Of a stretch of DNA of 64,000 nucleotides, positions 51,107 to 59,489 are shown in pieces. The stretch is from JAJZVS01 sp963708095 (GTDB lineage: Bacteria; Pseudomonadota; Alphaproteobacteria; Acetobacterales; Acetobacteraceae): contig OY970182.1 in the NCBI GenBank assembly GCA_963708095.1, forward strand, positions 1 to 64,000, given 5' to 3'. The notes under the pieces were generated by a model. It was given only the letters and a program-made list of their open reading frames with translations, made no database searches and was not told the DNA's origin. The first letter of the stretch is position 1, and every line of letters begins with the position of its first letter. Both the position numbers and the translations under genes were made by a program.

Positions 51107-51979
51107 TCAGGCGGGCACCTGGCCCACGTACCAATCGTGGATCTGTTCGCCGGTGCAGAACAGCACGTCCTTGTGGCCGCGGATATGGCGCAGCGCCTCG
51201 CGCAGGTAGCGCGCCCGGTGCGGCGCGCCCATGATGTAGGGATGCACCACCAGCGCCATCACCCGCGCGCTGTCACGGCTGTCGGCGTAGATCTGGTCGA
51301 ACTGATCGATCGCGCGATCGCGGTATTCGCGCGCCGGATGATGCTGAATCAGCATCATCGCCACATCGTTGCACTCCTGCGTGTAGGGGATGTTGACGAT
51401 CGGCCGGGTGCGGGTGGCGAGCCGCACGGGCTGGTCGTCCAGCACCCAGTCGCAGACGTAGTCGAAGCCTTCCTCGGCGAGCAGGTCGGGCGTCTCCCAC
51501 GTCTCGGTCAGGCCCGGCCCCAGCCAGCCGCGCGGCGGTCGGCCGGTGACGGCGGCGATTGCGTCCCTGGTGGCGGCGATGTCGGCGCGTTCGTCGGCCA
51601 CTTTCTGCATGTTCTTCTGGCTGAAGCCGTGACCGATGAACTCCCACTCCCGCTGCAGCGCCGCGCGCACGATCGGCGCATAGGGCGCGATCGCCGCGCC
51701 GTTGATCGCCAGCACCGCGGGGACGCGCAACTCGTCGAAAATCTCGGTGAAGCGCCAGAAGCCGACCCGGTTGCCGTATTCGTGCCAGCACCAGTTGGGG
51801 ATGTCCGGGGTGGGCGCGCCGCCGGCGGGCGGGGTGAGCACCGTGCGCGGCATGGTCTCGCGCGGGTTCCACTCCTCGACGTTCACGATCACCCAGACCG
51901 CGGTGCGGGCGCCGTCGGGGAGGCGGAGCGGCGGGCGCTCGGTGATGGCGGAGTAGCTGAGGCGTTCCGTAGGCAACAT
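51107..51979 (-). CDS. Polysaccharide deacetylase-family hydrolase (PuuE/allantoinase-like), 290 aa
   Basis: NodB-fold metal hydrolase. VWVIVNVEEWNPRETMP at the N-terminus, HEYGNRVGFWRF, EFIGHGFSQKNM and VHPYIMGAPHRARYL match the branch that includes PuuE allantoinase and related amidohydrolases rather than chitin deacetylases. There is no signal peptide, in keeping with a cytoplasmic role on a small nitrogen compound. AAGGAGA precedes the ATG at 51979. It is divergent from the GntR gene. Confidence 0.85.
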   Translation of the reverse strand: MLPTERLSYSAITERPPLRLPDGARTAVWVIVNVEEWNPRETMPRTVLTPPAGGAPTPDIPNWCWHEYGNRVGFWRFTEIFDELRVPAVLAINGAAIAPYAPIVRAALQREWEFIGHGFSQKNMQKVADERADIAATRDAIAAVTGRPPRGWLGPGLTETWETPDLLAEEGFDYVCDWVLDDQPVRLATRTRPIVNIPYTQECNDVAMMLIQHHPAREYRDRAIDQFDQIYADSRDSARVMALVVHPYIMGAPHRARYLREALRHIRGHKDVLFCTGEQIHDWYVGQVPA

Positions 51980-52006
51980 GGGACGGTCTCCTTGGTCGGA
52001 AGTGCA

Positions 52007-52027
52007 TATTCGTCGGGCTGATGAATA
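52007..52027. promoter_or_regulatory. AT-rich dyad between divergent operons, candidate GntR operator
   Basis: TATTCGTC and GATGAATA are inverted 8-bp arms with one mismatch around GGGCT, in an AT-rich patch between the deacetylase-like gene and the GntR gene. Their position suits control of both directions by the GntR protein. Binding is inferred. Confidence 0.45.
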
Positions 52028-52074
52028 CAATATGGCTTGCTGCGCGCCAAATCCGATCCTATTCTGCCTGGGAC

Positions 52075-52833
52075 ATGAGCAATCGCATGCAGGACGCCAC
52101 GCTGCCGCCAAGCCCGGAAGTATCGGACAGCAGCACGATCTCCGCCACCGCGCTGCTCCGCGCTTCCCTGCTGGACGGCGCCTATGCGCCCGGCACGCGG
52201 CTGAACGAGATGCGCCTGGCGCAGACGCTCGGCATCTCCCGCACCCCCGTGCGCGCCGCCTTGCAGACCCTGGCCGGCGAGGGGCTGCTACTGCACCAAC
52301 CCAACCGCGGCTTCACCGTGCGCGGCTTCGCCCTGTCCGACATTGTCGATGCATTCGAATTGCGCGCGCTGGCCGAAGGCCTCGCCGCTCGCCTCGCCGC
52401 GGAGCGCGGCCTTAGCCTCGACGCGGAGGCGGTGCTGCAAGCGGCACTGGAGGAGGGCGACGCCCTGCTGGCCGCGCCGGCGCCGGACGCCGTCACCCGC
52501 GCGACCTACGCGCGCATCAACGAGGACATCCACGGCACCATCCACGCCGCCGCCGGCTCCGCCCTGGTGCGCGACGTCATCCGGTTCTGCCAGCGCGTGC
52601 CGCAAAGCGCGCCCCACAACGTCGTGGCGTTCGAGCTCGAGGACGTGCGCAGTCGGCATGAGGCGCACCATCGCATCATCGAGGCGATCCTGCTGCGCGC
52701 GCCGCGCCAGGCGGAGGAGCTGATGCGCGATCATGTGCTCAGCCTGCGCCACTCCCTGGTGCGCCACCTCGCCCGCCGCGGCAGCGCCGAGCGGACGCGC
52801 GCCGCTCCCCGCCCTGCTGCATCCCAGGACTGA
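52075..52833 (+). CDS. GntR-family transcriptional regulator, FadR/FCD type, 252 aa
   Basis: Winged helix domain at residues about 20-90 (LNEMRLAQTLGISRTPVRAALQTLAGEGLL) and an FCD ligand domain (about 95-230) with metal-site residues in FELRALAEGLAARLAAE and RSRHEAHHRIIEAI. It lies between a divergent hydrolase operon and a downstream operon with a transporter, and is the likely sensor for their common substrate. The start could be 52075 or 52087; an ATG at 52021 lies in the dyad and is less likely. Confidence 0.88.
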   Translation: MSNRMQDATLPPSPEVSDSSTISATALLRASLLDGAYAPGTRLNEMRLAQTLGISRTPVRAALQTLAGEGLLLHQPNRGFTVRGFALSDIVDAFELRALAEGLAARLAAERGLSLDAEAVLQAALEEGDALLAAPAPDAVTRATYARINEDIHGTIHAAAGSALVRDVIRFCQRVPQSAPHNVVAFELEDVRSRHEAHHRIIEAILLRAPRQAEELMRDHVLSLRHSLVRHLARRGSAERTRAAPRPAASQD

Positions 52834-52838
52834 CCCAG

Positions 52839-53492
52839 ATGGATCTCGGCCTCGCCTCCCCTCGTCCTGCCGTCGTCGCGATCGACCTGCATCGCGGCCA
52901 TCTCGATCCGTCGGTCGCCACCATGCCGACGGCGCCAGACGTTGCGGCGCGGGTGATCGACGCCAATGCGCGCTTCTTCGCCTGGGCGCGCGGGCAGGGG
53001 ATTCCCGTCCTCCACATGCTCACCTGTTACCGCGACGCCGACGAGATCCGTGCCAACCCGTTCTGGAACGTGCTGGCCCGCAACCCGTCGGCGACAAGGC
53101 GCAACGCGCTGCGCCACAACCTCGCCGGCAGCCCGGGGGTGGAGGTGATGCCGGCGCTGCGCGATCCGCGTGACCACGTGCTCGCCACCAAGAAGCGCTA
53201 TGACTGCTTTATCGCCACCGACCTCGACTTCACTTTGCGCACGCATGGGATCGACACCGTGCTGATCACCGGCGTGAACACGAATTCCTGCGTGCTTGCG
53301 ACCGCGATCGCCGCCAACGTGCGCGACTACGCCGCGGTTGTGGTGGAAGATTGCGTCGACACGATGGACACGCCGGAGCTGCACCGTGCGGCGCTCGCCT
53401 GCATCGGCAACGCCTTCGGCCATGTGCTCGACGCGCAGGCGATCATGGACGGCGCGCTCGCCCCGCCGCCGCGCAGCGGTGCGGGCGGCTGA
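52839..53492 (+). CDS. Isochorismatase-family cysteine hydrolase, 217 aa
   Basis: Amidase-like hydrolase with the catalytic triad of the family: Asp in VAIDLHRGHL, Lys in ATKKRYDCF, and Cys in GVNTNSCVLATA. Relatives cleave ureidoacrylate, N-carbamoylsarcosine, biuret or nicotinamide. It starts six bases after the GntR stop and its stop overlaps the next start (TGATG), so it is co-transcribed with the permease genes. An amide or ureido compound is a reasonable guess for the imported substrate. Confidence 0.88.
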   Translation: MDLGLASPRPAVVAIDLHRGHLDPSVATMPTAPDVAARVIDANARFFAWARGQGIPVLHMLTCYRDADEIRANPFWNVLARNPSATRRNALRHNLAGSPGVEVMPALRDPRDHVLATKKRYDCFIATDLDFTLRTHGIDTVLITGVNTNSCVLATAIAANVRDYAAVVVEDCVDTMDTPELHRAALACIGNAFGHVLDAQAIMDGALAPPPRSGAGG

Positions 53493-54352
53493 TGGCGGCG
53501 CTCAACCTTTTCTCCCTTCTCAACGGGCTCACGTTCGCCGCGCTGCTGTTTCTGGTCGCGGCCGGGTTCACCCTGATCTTCGGGCTGCTGCGGATCGTCA
53601 ACCTGGCGCATGGGGCGATCTACCTCGCTGGCGGCTACATGGGCTACAGCGCGGCGGTGCTGAGCGGGTCGTTTGCGCTCGGCGTGCTGGGGGCGATGGC
53701 GGGGGCGGCGACACTCGGCCTCGTGCTCGATCGCGGGCTGCTCGGCTTCGTGCGCGGGTTCGAACTGCGCCAGGTGCTGCTGACCCTCGGCGTCGCGCTG
53801 GTGATCGACGACCTGTGCCTCGTGATCTGGGGCGGCGATACGCTCAGCGTGCCGATCCCGCCGGCGCTGTCCGGCGCGGCGCAGTTCGCCGGCGTCTACT
53901 ACCCGCGTTTCCGGCTGTTCGTGCTGGCGCTCGGCGTCGTGGTGTTCTGCGGGCTTTGGCTGCTGCTGCACCGGACCCGGCTCGGCGCACTGATCCGGGC
54001 AGGAATCGATGACACCGAAACGATTGCGGCGATGGGCGTCGACATCAGGCGCGTCTTCCTGGTCACCTTCCTGCTCGGCGCGGCGCTGGCGGGGCTCGGC
54101 GGCGTGGTGGGGGGCGCGTTCCTGACGCTCTATCCCGGCGCGGATTCCGAGATCCTGGTGTTTTCGCTCGCCGTCGTCGTCATCGGCGGGCGCGGCAGCC
54201 TGGCCGGTGCAGCGGTGGGCGCGCTGCTGGTCGGGTTGCTGAACGCGATCGGGCAAGTGATGTTCCCCGAGCTCGATTATTTCGTGATCTTCGGCCCGAT
54301 GGCGGCGATCCTGGCGTTCCGCCCGCTCGGCCTGTTCGGCCGGGCGGCCTGA
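53492..54352 (+). CDS. Branched-chain-type ABC permease LivH, 286 aa
   Basis: First permease of the second Liv-type importer, with about eight hydrophobic segments and the LivH pattern NLAHGAIYLAGGYMGY near residue 40 and GAGIDDTETIAAMGVD in the cytoplasmic coupling loop written here as RAGIDDTETIAAMG. GGVVGGAFLTLYPG follows. The ATG shares one base with the stop of the isochorismatase gene. The second permease begins two bases after its stop. Confidence 0.88.
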   Translation: MAALNLFSLLNGLTFAALLFLVAAGFTLIFGLLRIVNLAHGAIYLAGGYMGYSAAVLSGSFALGVLGAMAGAATLGLVLDRGLLGFVRGFELRQVLLTLGVALVIDDLCLVIWGGDTLSVPIPPALSGAAQFAGVYYPRFRLFVLALGVVVFCGLWLLLHRTRLGALIRAGIDDTETIAAMGVDIRRVFLVTFLLGAALAGLGGVVGGAFLTLYPGADSEILVFSLAVVVIGGRGSLAGAAVGALLVGLLNAIGQVMFPELDYFVIFGPMAAILAFRPLGLFGRAA

Positions 54353-54354
54353 GG

Positions 54355-55287
54355 GTGGTACGTCTGCTGCCCTTCCTTGCCGGCGCGGCGGCGCTGGTCG
54401 CGCTGCCCTGGCTGCTGCCGGACTACCAGCTCAGCCTCGCGGTGCAGGTGCTGGTGTTCGCGCTGCTCGGCATGTCGGTCGATCTGCTGGCGGGCTACGC
54501 CGGGCGCACCTCGCTCGGGCATGGCGCGATCTTCGGCACCGCGACCTATGTCAGCCTCTACTGGTCCGCCACGTTGCACCTCTCGCCGTGGATCGGCCTC
54601 CTGCTCGGCGTGGCGGCGGCGGTGCTGCTGGCGCTCGTGTTCGCCGCGCTCGCGGTGCGCACGAGCGGGGTCTATTTCCTGCTGCTCACCCTGGCGCTCG
54701 GCATGGTGGTGTGGGGCGTCTGCCTGCGCTGGAGCAGCGTGACGGGCGGGGAGAACGGGCTGCGCGGGGGTGCCCGTCCGGCACTGATCGCGAGCGGTCC
54801 CGCGCTCTATTGGCTGGTGCTGGCGGTGACCGTCGTCACCGCCGCCCTGGCATGGCGCCTCGTGCGCTCGCCGTTCGGTCTCGCCCTGCGCGGCATCCGC
54901 GATTCGGACGTGCGGATGCAGAGCCTCGGCTACCGTACCACCGCGCTGCTGATCGCGGCCTTCGTCGCCTCCGGCCTGATCGCCGGGATCGGCGGAGGAT
55001 TGTATGGGATGTTCAATGAATTCGCGAGCCCGAGCACGGTCGCGCTCGGCACTTCGGTCGCCGGCCTGCTGATCGCCATCATCGGCGGCGTCGGCACCTT
55101 GTTCGGCAGCTTCGTCGGCGCGGTGGTGCTGGTGATCCTGCAGAACGTGGTCAGCGACTACACCGATCGCTGGCAGAGCGTGATGGGGCTGATGTTCATC
55201 GGCCTGATGATCTTTGCTCCCACCGGCCTGATCGGCCAGTGGCGGCGGCTGCGCCGCGGCGCGGCGACCGGAAAATCCAGACCGTAA
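54355..55287 (+). CDS. Branched-chain-type ABC permease LivM, 310 aa
   Basis: Second permease of the importer. The LivM pattern appears as LLAGYAGRTSLGHGAIFG, RGIRDSDVRMQSLGY (the coupling loop) and GTLFGSFVGAVVLVIL. Unlike the first locus it is not fused to an ATPase. The GTG at 54355 follows livH by two bases. The substrate-binding protein gene follows 14 bp later, an unusual position after the permeases. Confidence 0.88.
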   Translation: MVRLLPFLAGAAALVALPWLLPDYQLSLAVQVLVFALLGMSVDLLAGYAGRTSLGHGAIFGTATYVSLYWSATLHLSPWIGLLLGVAAAVLLALVFAALAVRTSGVYFLLLTLALGMVVWGVCLRWSSVTGGENGLRGGARPALIASGPALYWLVLAVTVVTAALAWRLVRSPFGLALRGIRDSDVRMQSLGYRTTALLIAAFVASGLIAGIGGGLYGMFNEFASPSTVALGTSVAGLLIAIIGGVGTLFGSFVGAVVLVILQNVVSDYTDRWQSVMGLMFIGLMIFAPTGLIGQWRRLRRGAATGKSRP

Positions 55288-55301
55288 CGAGGAGTGGGAC
55301 C

Positions 55302-56552
55302 ATGCGACGCAGGGACATGATCAGGCTTTCTGCCGGCACCGCCGCGGCCGCGCTTGCCGCGCCGGCGATCGTGCGCGCCGCACCGGCGCCGATCCGCATC
55401 GGGGTGCTGGCGCCGCTGACCGGCGTCGTCGCCTCCGGCGGCAAGGAGATGGTGCAGGATTTCTCCTGGTTCTGGGCCCGGCACGGCAACCGCGTCGGCG
55501 CGCGCAAGGTGGAACTGCTGATCGAGGACGACGGCTCCAACCCCGACACCGCGCTCGCGAAAGCGCGCCAACTGGTCGAGCAGTCGCATGTCGACATGCT
55601 GGTGGGCGACCTGCTGGCGAATACCGGCCTTGCGGTCGCCAACTACGTCAAGGGCACCGGCACGCCCTATTTCATCCCGATCGTCGCCGCCGACAACCTG
55701 ACCCAGCGCGACCGCATCCCCAACGTGATGCGTGTCGCCGGCTATTCCGCGAGCCAGACCACGCATCCGTTCGGTGCCTGGGCGGCGAAGCAGGGCTACA
55801 AGAAGATCGCTACCATCAGCCAGGACTACACCTTTGGTTACGAGCAATGGGGCGGCCTGGCGCAGACCTTTACCGCCGGCGGCGGGAAGATCGTCGCGCA
55901 GTTCTGGAACCCGCTCAACACCGCCGATTTCAGCCCCTACCTGGGCCAGCTCGCCAATGCCGGCGTCGATGCGATCTTCTCCATGCAGACCGGCGCCGAC
56001 GCCACCCGCTTCATCCAGCAATACGCGAGCTTCGGGCTGAAGGGGAAAATCCCCCTGCTGGGATCGATGAATTTCACCGATCAGTCGGTGATCCGCACCA
56101 TGGGGCCGGAGGTCGAGGGCATCATTTCGGCCGCGCATTTCGCCGAAGGCTCGCCCAATCCCGTGACGCAAGCCTACGTGAATGCGCACGTCAAGAAATT
56201 CGGTACCCTGCCGTCGCTGTATGGCTTCTCGATGTATTCCGCGGCGATGTGGATCGACGAAGCGCTGCCGAAGATCGGCGACGCGGCGGGGAATGCGAAG
56301 AAGCTGCTGGCTGCCGTGGAGGGGACAAAGCTGGTCGGCTCCCCGCTCGGCGAGACCGTGGAGCTCGATGCCTACGGCAACCCGATCTACACCATCTTCA
56401 TTCGCAAGGTGGAGAAGAACGCGCAGGGCAAGTGGTGGAACGTGCCGATCTTCCAGTATCCGCACGTTTCGCAGTTCTGGACCTACGACCCGGCGCAATA
56501 CCTGAAGCAGCCGTCCTACGTGCGCAGCTTCCAGGGGATCGCGAAAGCCTGA
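55302..56552 (+). CDS. ABC transporter substrate-binding protein (Liv/amide type), 416 aa
   Basis: Periplasmic receptor of the second importer. The leader MRRRDMIRLSAGTAAAALAAPAIVRA contains RRRD, a twin-arginine type start, so Tat export is likely. The mature region has the Peripla_BP_6 fold: IRIGVLAPLTGVVASGG, VDMLVGDLLANTGLA and YGFSMYSAAMWIDEALPK. It is about as distant from the one at 3730 as other family members. GAGGAG precedes the ATG. The ligand is unknown. Confidence 0.9.
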   Translation: MRRRDMIRLSAGTAAAALAAPAIVRAAPAPIRIGVLAPLTGVVASGGKEMVQDFSWFWARHGNRVGARKVELLIEDDGSNPDTALAKARQLVEQSHVDMLVGDLLANTGLAVANYVKGTGTPYFIPIVAADNLTQRDRIPNVMRVAGYSASQTTHPFGAWAAKQGYKKIATISQDYTFGYEQWGGLAQTFTAGGGKIVAQFWNPLNTADFSPYLGQLANAGVDAIFSMQTGADATRFIQQYASFGLKGKIPLLGSMNFTDQSVIRTMGPEVEGIISAAHFAEGSPNPVTQAYVNAHVKKFGTLPSLYGFSMYSAAMWIDEALPKIGDAAGNAKKLLAAVEGTKLVGSPLGETVELDAYGNPIYTIFIRKVEKNAQGKWWNVPIFQYPHVSQFWTYDPAQYLKQPSYVRSFQGIAKA

Positions 56553-56581
56553 GGCGCCCAACGGGACGATGCTGAGGGACG

Positions 56582-57328
56582 ATGCTGGAAATCGATAACG
56601 TTGCGGTCCGGTTCGGCGGGCTGGTCGCGGTCGACGCGGTCAGCCTGCGCGTGGCCGTGGGGGAGCGGCATGCCGTGATCGGCCCGAACGGCGCCGGCAA
56701 ATCGACCCTGTTCAACGCCGTGGCCGGGTTGGTCGCGGTGAACGCGGGACGGGTGCGGCTGGCGGGGACCGACATCACCACCGCGTCGGTCCCGCGCCGG
56801 GCGCGGCTCGGCCTCGGGCGCACGTTCCAGATCACCACCCTATTCCCGAGCCTGACCATCGCCGAGACCATGCGGCTCGGGCTGTACGGCTGTTCCTGGC
56901 GGCCCTGGGCGCTACTCGGGCGGGACCGGCCGGATGCGGCGGGCCGGGCCGCGATCGCCGCGGCGATCGCCGCCTGCGGGCTGAAGGGACGCGGCGACGC
57001 GACGGTGGCGGCGCTGTCCTACGGCGCGCAGCGCCAGCTTGAGCTCGCGCTCGCGCTGGTCGGCGCACCGCGACTGCTGCTGCTCGACGAGCCGGCGGCC
57101 GGCCTGTCACCGGCCGAACGCACCCTGCTGGCGCAGATCATCGCCGGCTTGCCGCGCAGCCTGACCGTGCTGATGATCGAGCACGACATGGACCTCGTGT
57201 TGTCGCTGGTCGATCGGATCACCTGCCTCGACAGCGGGCGGACGATCGCCGACGGCACGCCGGATTCGATCCGCACCGATCCCGAAGTCCGGCGCGTCTA
57301 TCTGGGAACGCCCCATGTCCGCGCCTGA
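56582..57328 (+). CDS. ABC transporter ATP-binding protein LivG, 248 aa
   Basis: First ATPase of the second importer. Walker A is GPNGAGKST, the signature is LSYGAQRQLE as is normal for LivG, Walker B is LLLLDEP, and LMIEHDMD carries the switch His. RTFQITTLFPSLTIAETM is the LivG Q-loop region. It lies between the binding-protein gene and livF in the same orientation. Confidence 0.92.
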   Translation: MLEIDNVAVRFGGLVAVDAVSLRVAVGERHAVIGPNGAGKSTLFNAVAGLVAVNAGRVRLAGTDITTASVPRRARLGLGRTFQITTLFPSLTIAETMRLGLYGCSWRPWALLGRDRPDAAGRAAIAAAIAACGLKGRGDATVAALSYGAQRQLELALALVGAPRLLLLDEPAAGLSPAERTLLAQIIAGLPRSLTVLMIEHDMDLVLSLVDRITCLDSGRTIADGTPDSIRTDPEVRRVYLGTPHVRA

Positions 57329-57348
57329 ACGCCTCTGGCACCATTTCG

Positions 57349-58047
57349 ATGCTTGAGGTGCAGGCGCTCGAGGCCGGCTACGGCGCCGCCCAGGTGCTGC
57401 GCGGCGCAAGTTTGCAGGTTGCGTCGGGGGAGGTGGTGGCGTTGCTTGGGCGCAACGGCATGGGCAAGACGACCCTGGTCCGCGTCGTCATGGGCCTGCG
57501 CCCGCCCGAGCCGCGCGCCGGCGCCGTGCGCTGGGACGGCACCGACCTGCTCGGCCTGCCGCCGCACCGGATCGCCCGGTTGGGCGTGTCCATCGTGCCG
57601 CAGGGGCGGCGGCTGTTCCCCTCGCTCACGGTCATCGAGCATTTGACGAGCCTGAAGCCGGCCCGGGTGCGGACCGGCTGGACCGTGGGCCGGGTGCTGG
57701 AGCTGTTCCCGCGCCTGGCCGAGCGGCGCGCCCACCGCGGCGGCCAGTTGTCCGGGGGCGAGCGGCAGATGCTGGCGATCGGGCGCGCCCTGATGACGGA
57801 CCCGCGCCTGCTGCTGATGGACGAGCCGACCGAGGGCCTGGCGCCGGTGATGGTCCAGCATGTCTGCACGATCATTGCGGAGCTGCGTCGCTCGGGCCTC
57901 GGCGTGCTGCTGGTCGAGCAGAACCTGTTCAGCGCCCTGTCGGTCGCCGATCGGGTCTATGTCATGGACACCGGGCGGATCGTGCACGAGCAGCCAGCGG
58001 CGACGGTGCAGCCGGAGGCGCTGCTGCGCTTCCTCGCGGTGCACTGA
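57349..58047 (+). CDS. ABC transporter ATP-binding protein LivF, 232 aa
   Basis: Second ATPase of the importer. Walker A is LGRNGMGKTT, the signature is LSGGERQ and Walker B is LLLMDEPTEGLAP, with LLVEQN after it. VPQGRRLFPSLTVIEHL is the typical LivF Q-loop region. It is the last gene of the transporter operon and is convergent with the gene ending at 58057. Confidence 0.92.
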   Translation: MLEVQALEAGYGAAQVLRGASLQVASGEVVALLGRNGMGKTTLVRVVMGLRPPEPRAGAVRWDGTDLLGLPPHRIARLGVSIVPQGRRLFPSLTVIEHLTSLKPARVRTGWTVGRVLELFPRLAERRAHRGGQLSGGERQMLAIGRALMTDPRLLLMDEPTEGLAPVMVQHVCTIIAELRRSGLGVLLVEQNLFSALSVADRVYVMDTGRIVHEQPAATVQPEALLRFLAVH

Positions 58048-58056
58048 CCGGCGCTG

Positions 58057-58869
58057 TCAGTGCCTGCGCGCCAGGGCGCAGGTGTGGTCCTGCAAGCGCT
58101 CGGCGGCCCCGTGGTCGCCGTGCGCGAGGTCGGCGCGGCCGGCGAACAGCACGAACCCCGGGCGTCCGTCGGGCGGCAGGCTTGTGCCGGCCGCCGCCAG
58201 GGTCCAGCGACCCATCTCCGCCACCGCGCCGGGAACGTCCGCGGCGAGCAGCCGGAACGGGTTCACCTCCGCCAGGTCGGGGCTGGCGACCACCCGCGCG
58301 AGGTAGGGCCCGCCCGGGAGCGGGGCCGGGAACGGCGCCCAGCGCGTCCCGAGCCCGCCCAGTTTCGCCGCGATCGCCGCCCGCACCGCGGGGACGATGC
58401 AGTCGATATGGATGTGCAACTGATTCTGCGTCCGCCCGTAGATGGAATTGACCGCGAGCACCACGTCCCGGCGGGCCAGCGCGCGTCCGGCCAGGGCCGA
58501 GACGGTGCCGCGCTCCGCCCAGGCGAGCTGGAAATAATCCGGCGCGTCGGGCGCGCGCACCAATGGGTCCTCGATGCCGGTCACCCGCGCGCTCGGGATC
58601 AGCAGCACCTGGGTGGCGCCGTCGCGATCCTTGAGCAGCGCGTAGCCGGCGTGCGGATGCACGGCGATGCAGGGCAGCGGGGTATGGAACCGGACGAGGT
58701 CGGGCGCGCAACGATCGTGCACGATGTGCCAGAGCACATTCGGGTCGGGCACCGCGGCGCGGGCGGACCCGAGGCCGGCGATGAGACCGCCGACGAGGAC
58801 GGCCAGCGCCCAGACGACCCGCCCCAGCCAGGGCAGCGATGCCCCGCGCCCTTTTCGCTGCCGTGCCAT
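58057..58869 (-). CDS. CDP-diacylglycerol pyrophosphatase-like (Cdh) protein, 270 aa
   Basis: Similar to Cdh, which cleaves CDP-diacylglycerol to phosphatidate and CMP, and belongs to the HIT-like superfamily. The catalytic block is QLHIHIDCI, and LLIPSARVTGIEDPL and VNSIYGRTQNQ are the other conserved parts. An N-terminal hydrophobic segment (about residues 18-40, WALAVLVGGLIAGLGSARAA) acts as a signal or anchor, so the enzyme faces the periplasm. GGAGGG precedes the ATG at 58869. Confidence 0.85.
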   Translation of the reverse strand: MARQRKGRGASLPWLGRVVWALAVLVGGLIAGLGSARAAVPDPNVLWHIVHDRCAPDLVRFHTPLPCIAVHPHAGYALLKDRDGATQVLLIPSARVTGIEDPLVRAPDAPDYFQLAWAERGTVSALAGRALARRDVVLAVNSIYGRTQNQLHIHIDCIVPAVRAAIAAKLGGLGTRWAPFPAPLPGGPYLARVVASPDLAEVNPFRLLAADVPGAVAEMGRWTLAAAGTSLPPDGRPGFVLFAGRADLAHGDHGAAERLQDHTCALARRH

Positions 58870-59010
58870 TCCACCCTCCGCGCCCACGTCCGGCGACCTG
58901 CATACCAGCCCTGGAGCTGTCCGGCACTCGTGTCCTGCCTCTGCGCGCCATTAGCCCTGCATTCATCTTTCCGGCGCAGCCTGCAAAGCCGATACGGACA
59001 GGTGCGCGGC

Positions 59011-59385
59011 ATGGCGACGGAGGTTCCGATCCAGGACCAGGTGCGGGCCGCACGGGAGCACCTGGCTCGCCACCTAGCCGACCTGCACCGGCTGCATCTC
59101 GTGCTGGCCGAGGATTCGCGCGCCATCAAGGACTTCACCACCGCCGGCCATCCGCTGGCCGAGATCGAGCTGGCGACCGAGCTGCTGGAACAATATCTCG
59201 CATCCTCCAACGCCTTCCTGGAGAATATGCGCGGCCGGTTCGAGGCGCGGCTGGCCCTGCTCCGCCGCGGCGAGCCGGCGGCCGGGTTGCGGCGGGACGC
59301 GGCGCCGGGGCATGGCGCGTTCTGGCTGGCGTTCTCACGCCTTTGCGCGGCCCTGCGCCGGGTGGACCGCGCCGCGCAGGGCTGA
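59011..59385 (+). CDS. Hypothetical helical protein, 124 aa
   Basis: Mostly alpha-helical and charged (QVRAAREHLARHLADLHRLH; ELATELLEQYLASSNAFLENM), without membrane segments or any domain I recognise. Heptad-like leucines in the first 80 residues suggest a coiled coil. The frame is open far upstream across the Cdh gene, so the ATG at 59011 is chosen on context only. It lies about 105 bp before the CoA-transferase gene. Confidence 0.5.
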   Translation: MATEVPIQDQVRAAREHLARHLADLHRLHLVLAEDSRAIKDFTTAGHPLAEIELATELLEQYLASSNAFLENMRGRFEARLALLRRGEPAAGLRRDAAPGHGAFWLAFSRLCAALRRVDRAAQG

Positions 59386-59489
59386 GTACGGCCGAAGCTC
59401 GGCCGCCGCGGCTGCGCTGCGGCCATTGTTTGCCTTGCCGTCCGACCGGTCGCACACTGCGCATCCCGTCCCGTCCGATCGGATGCGCC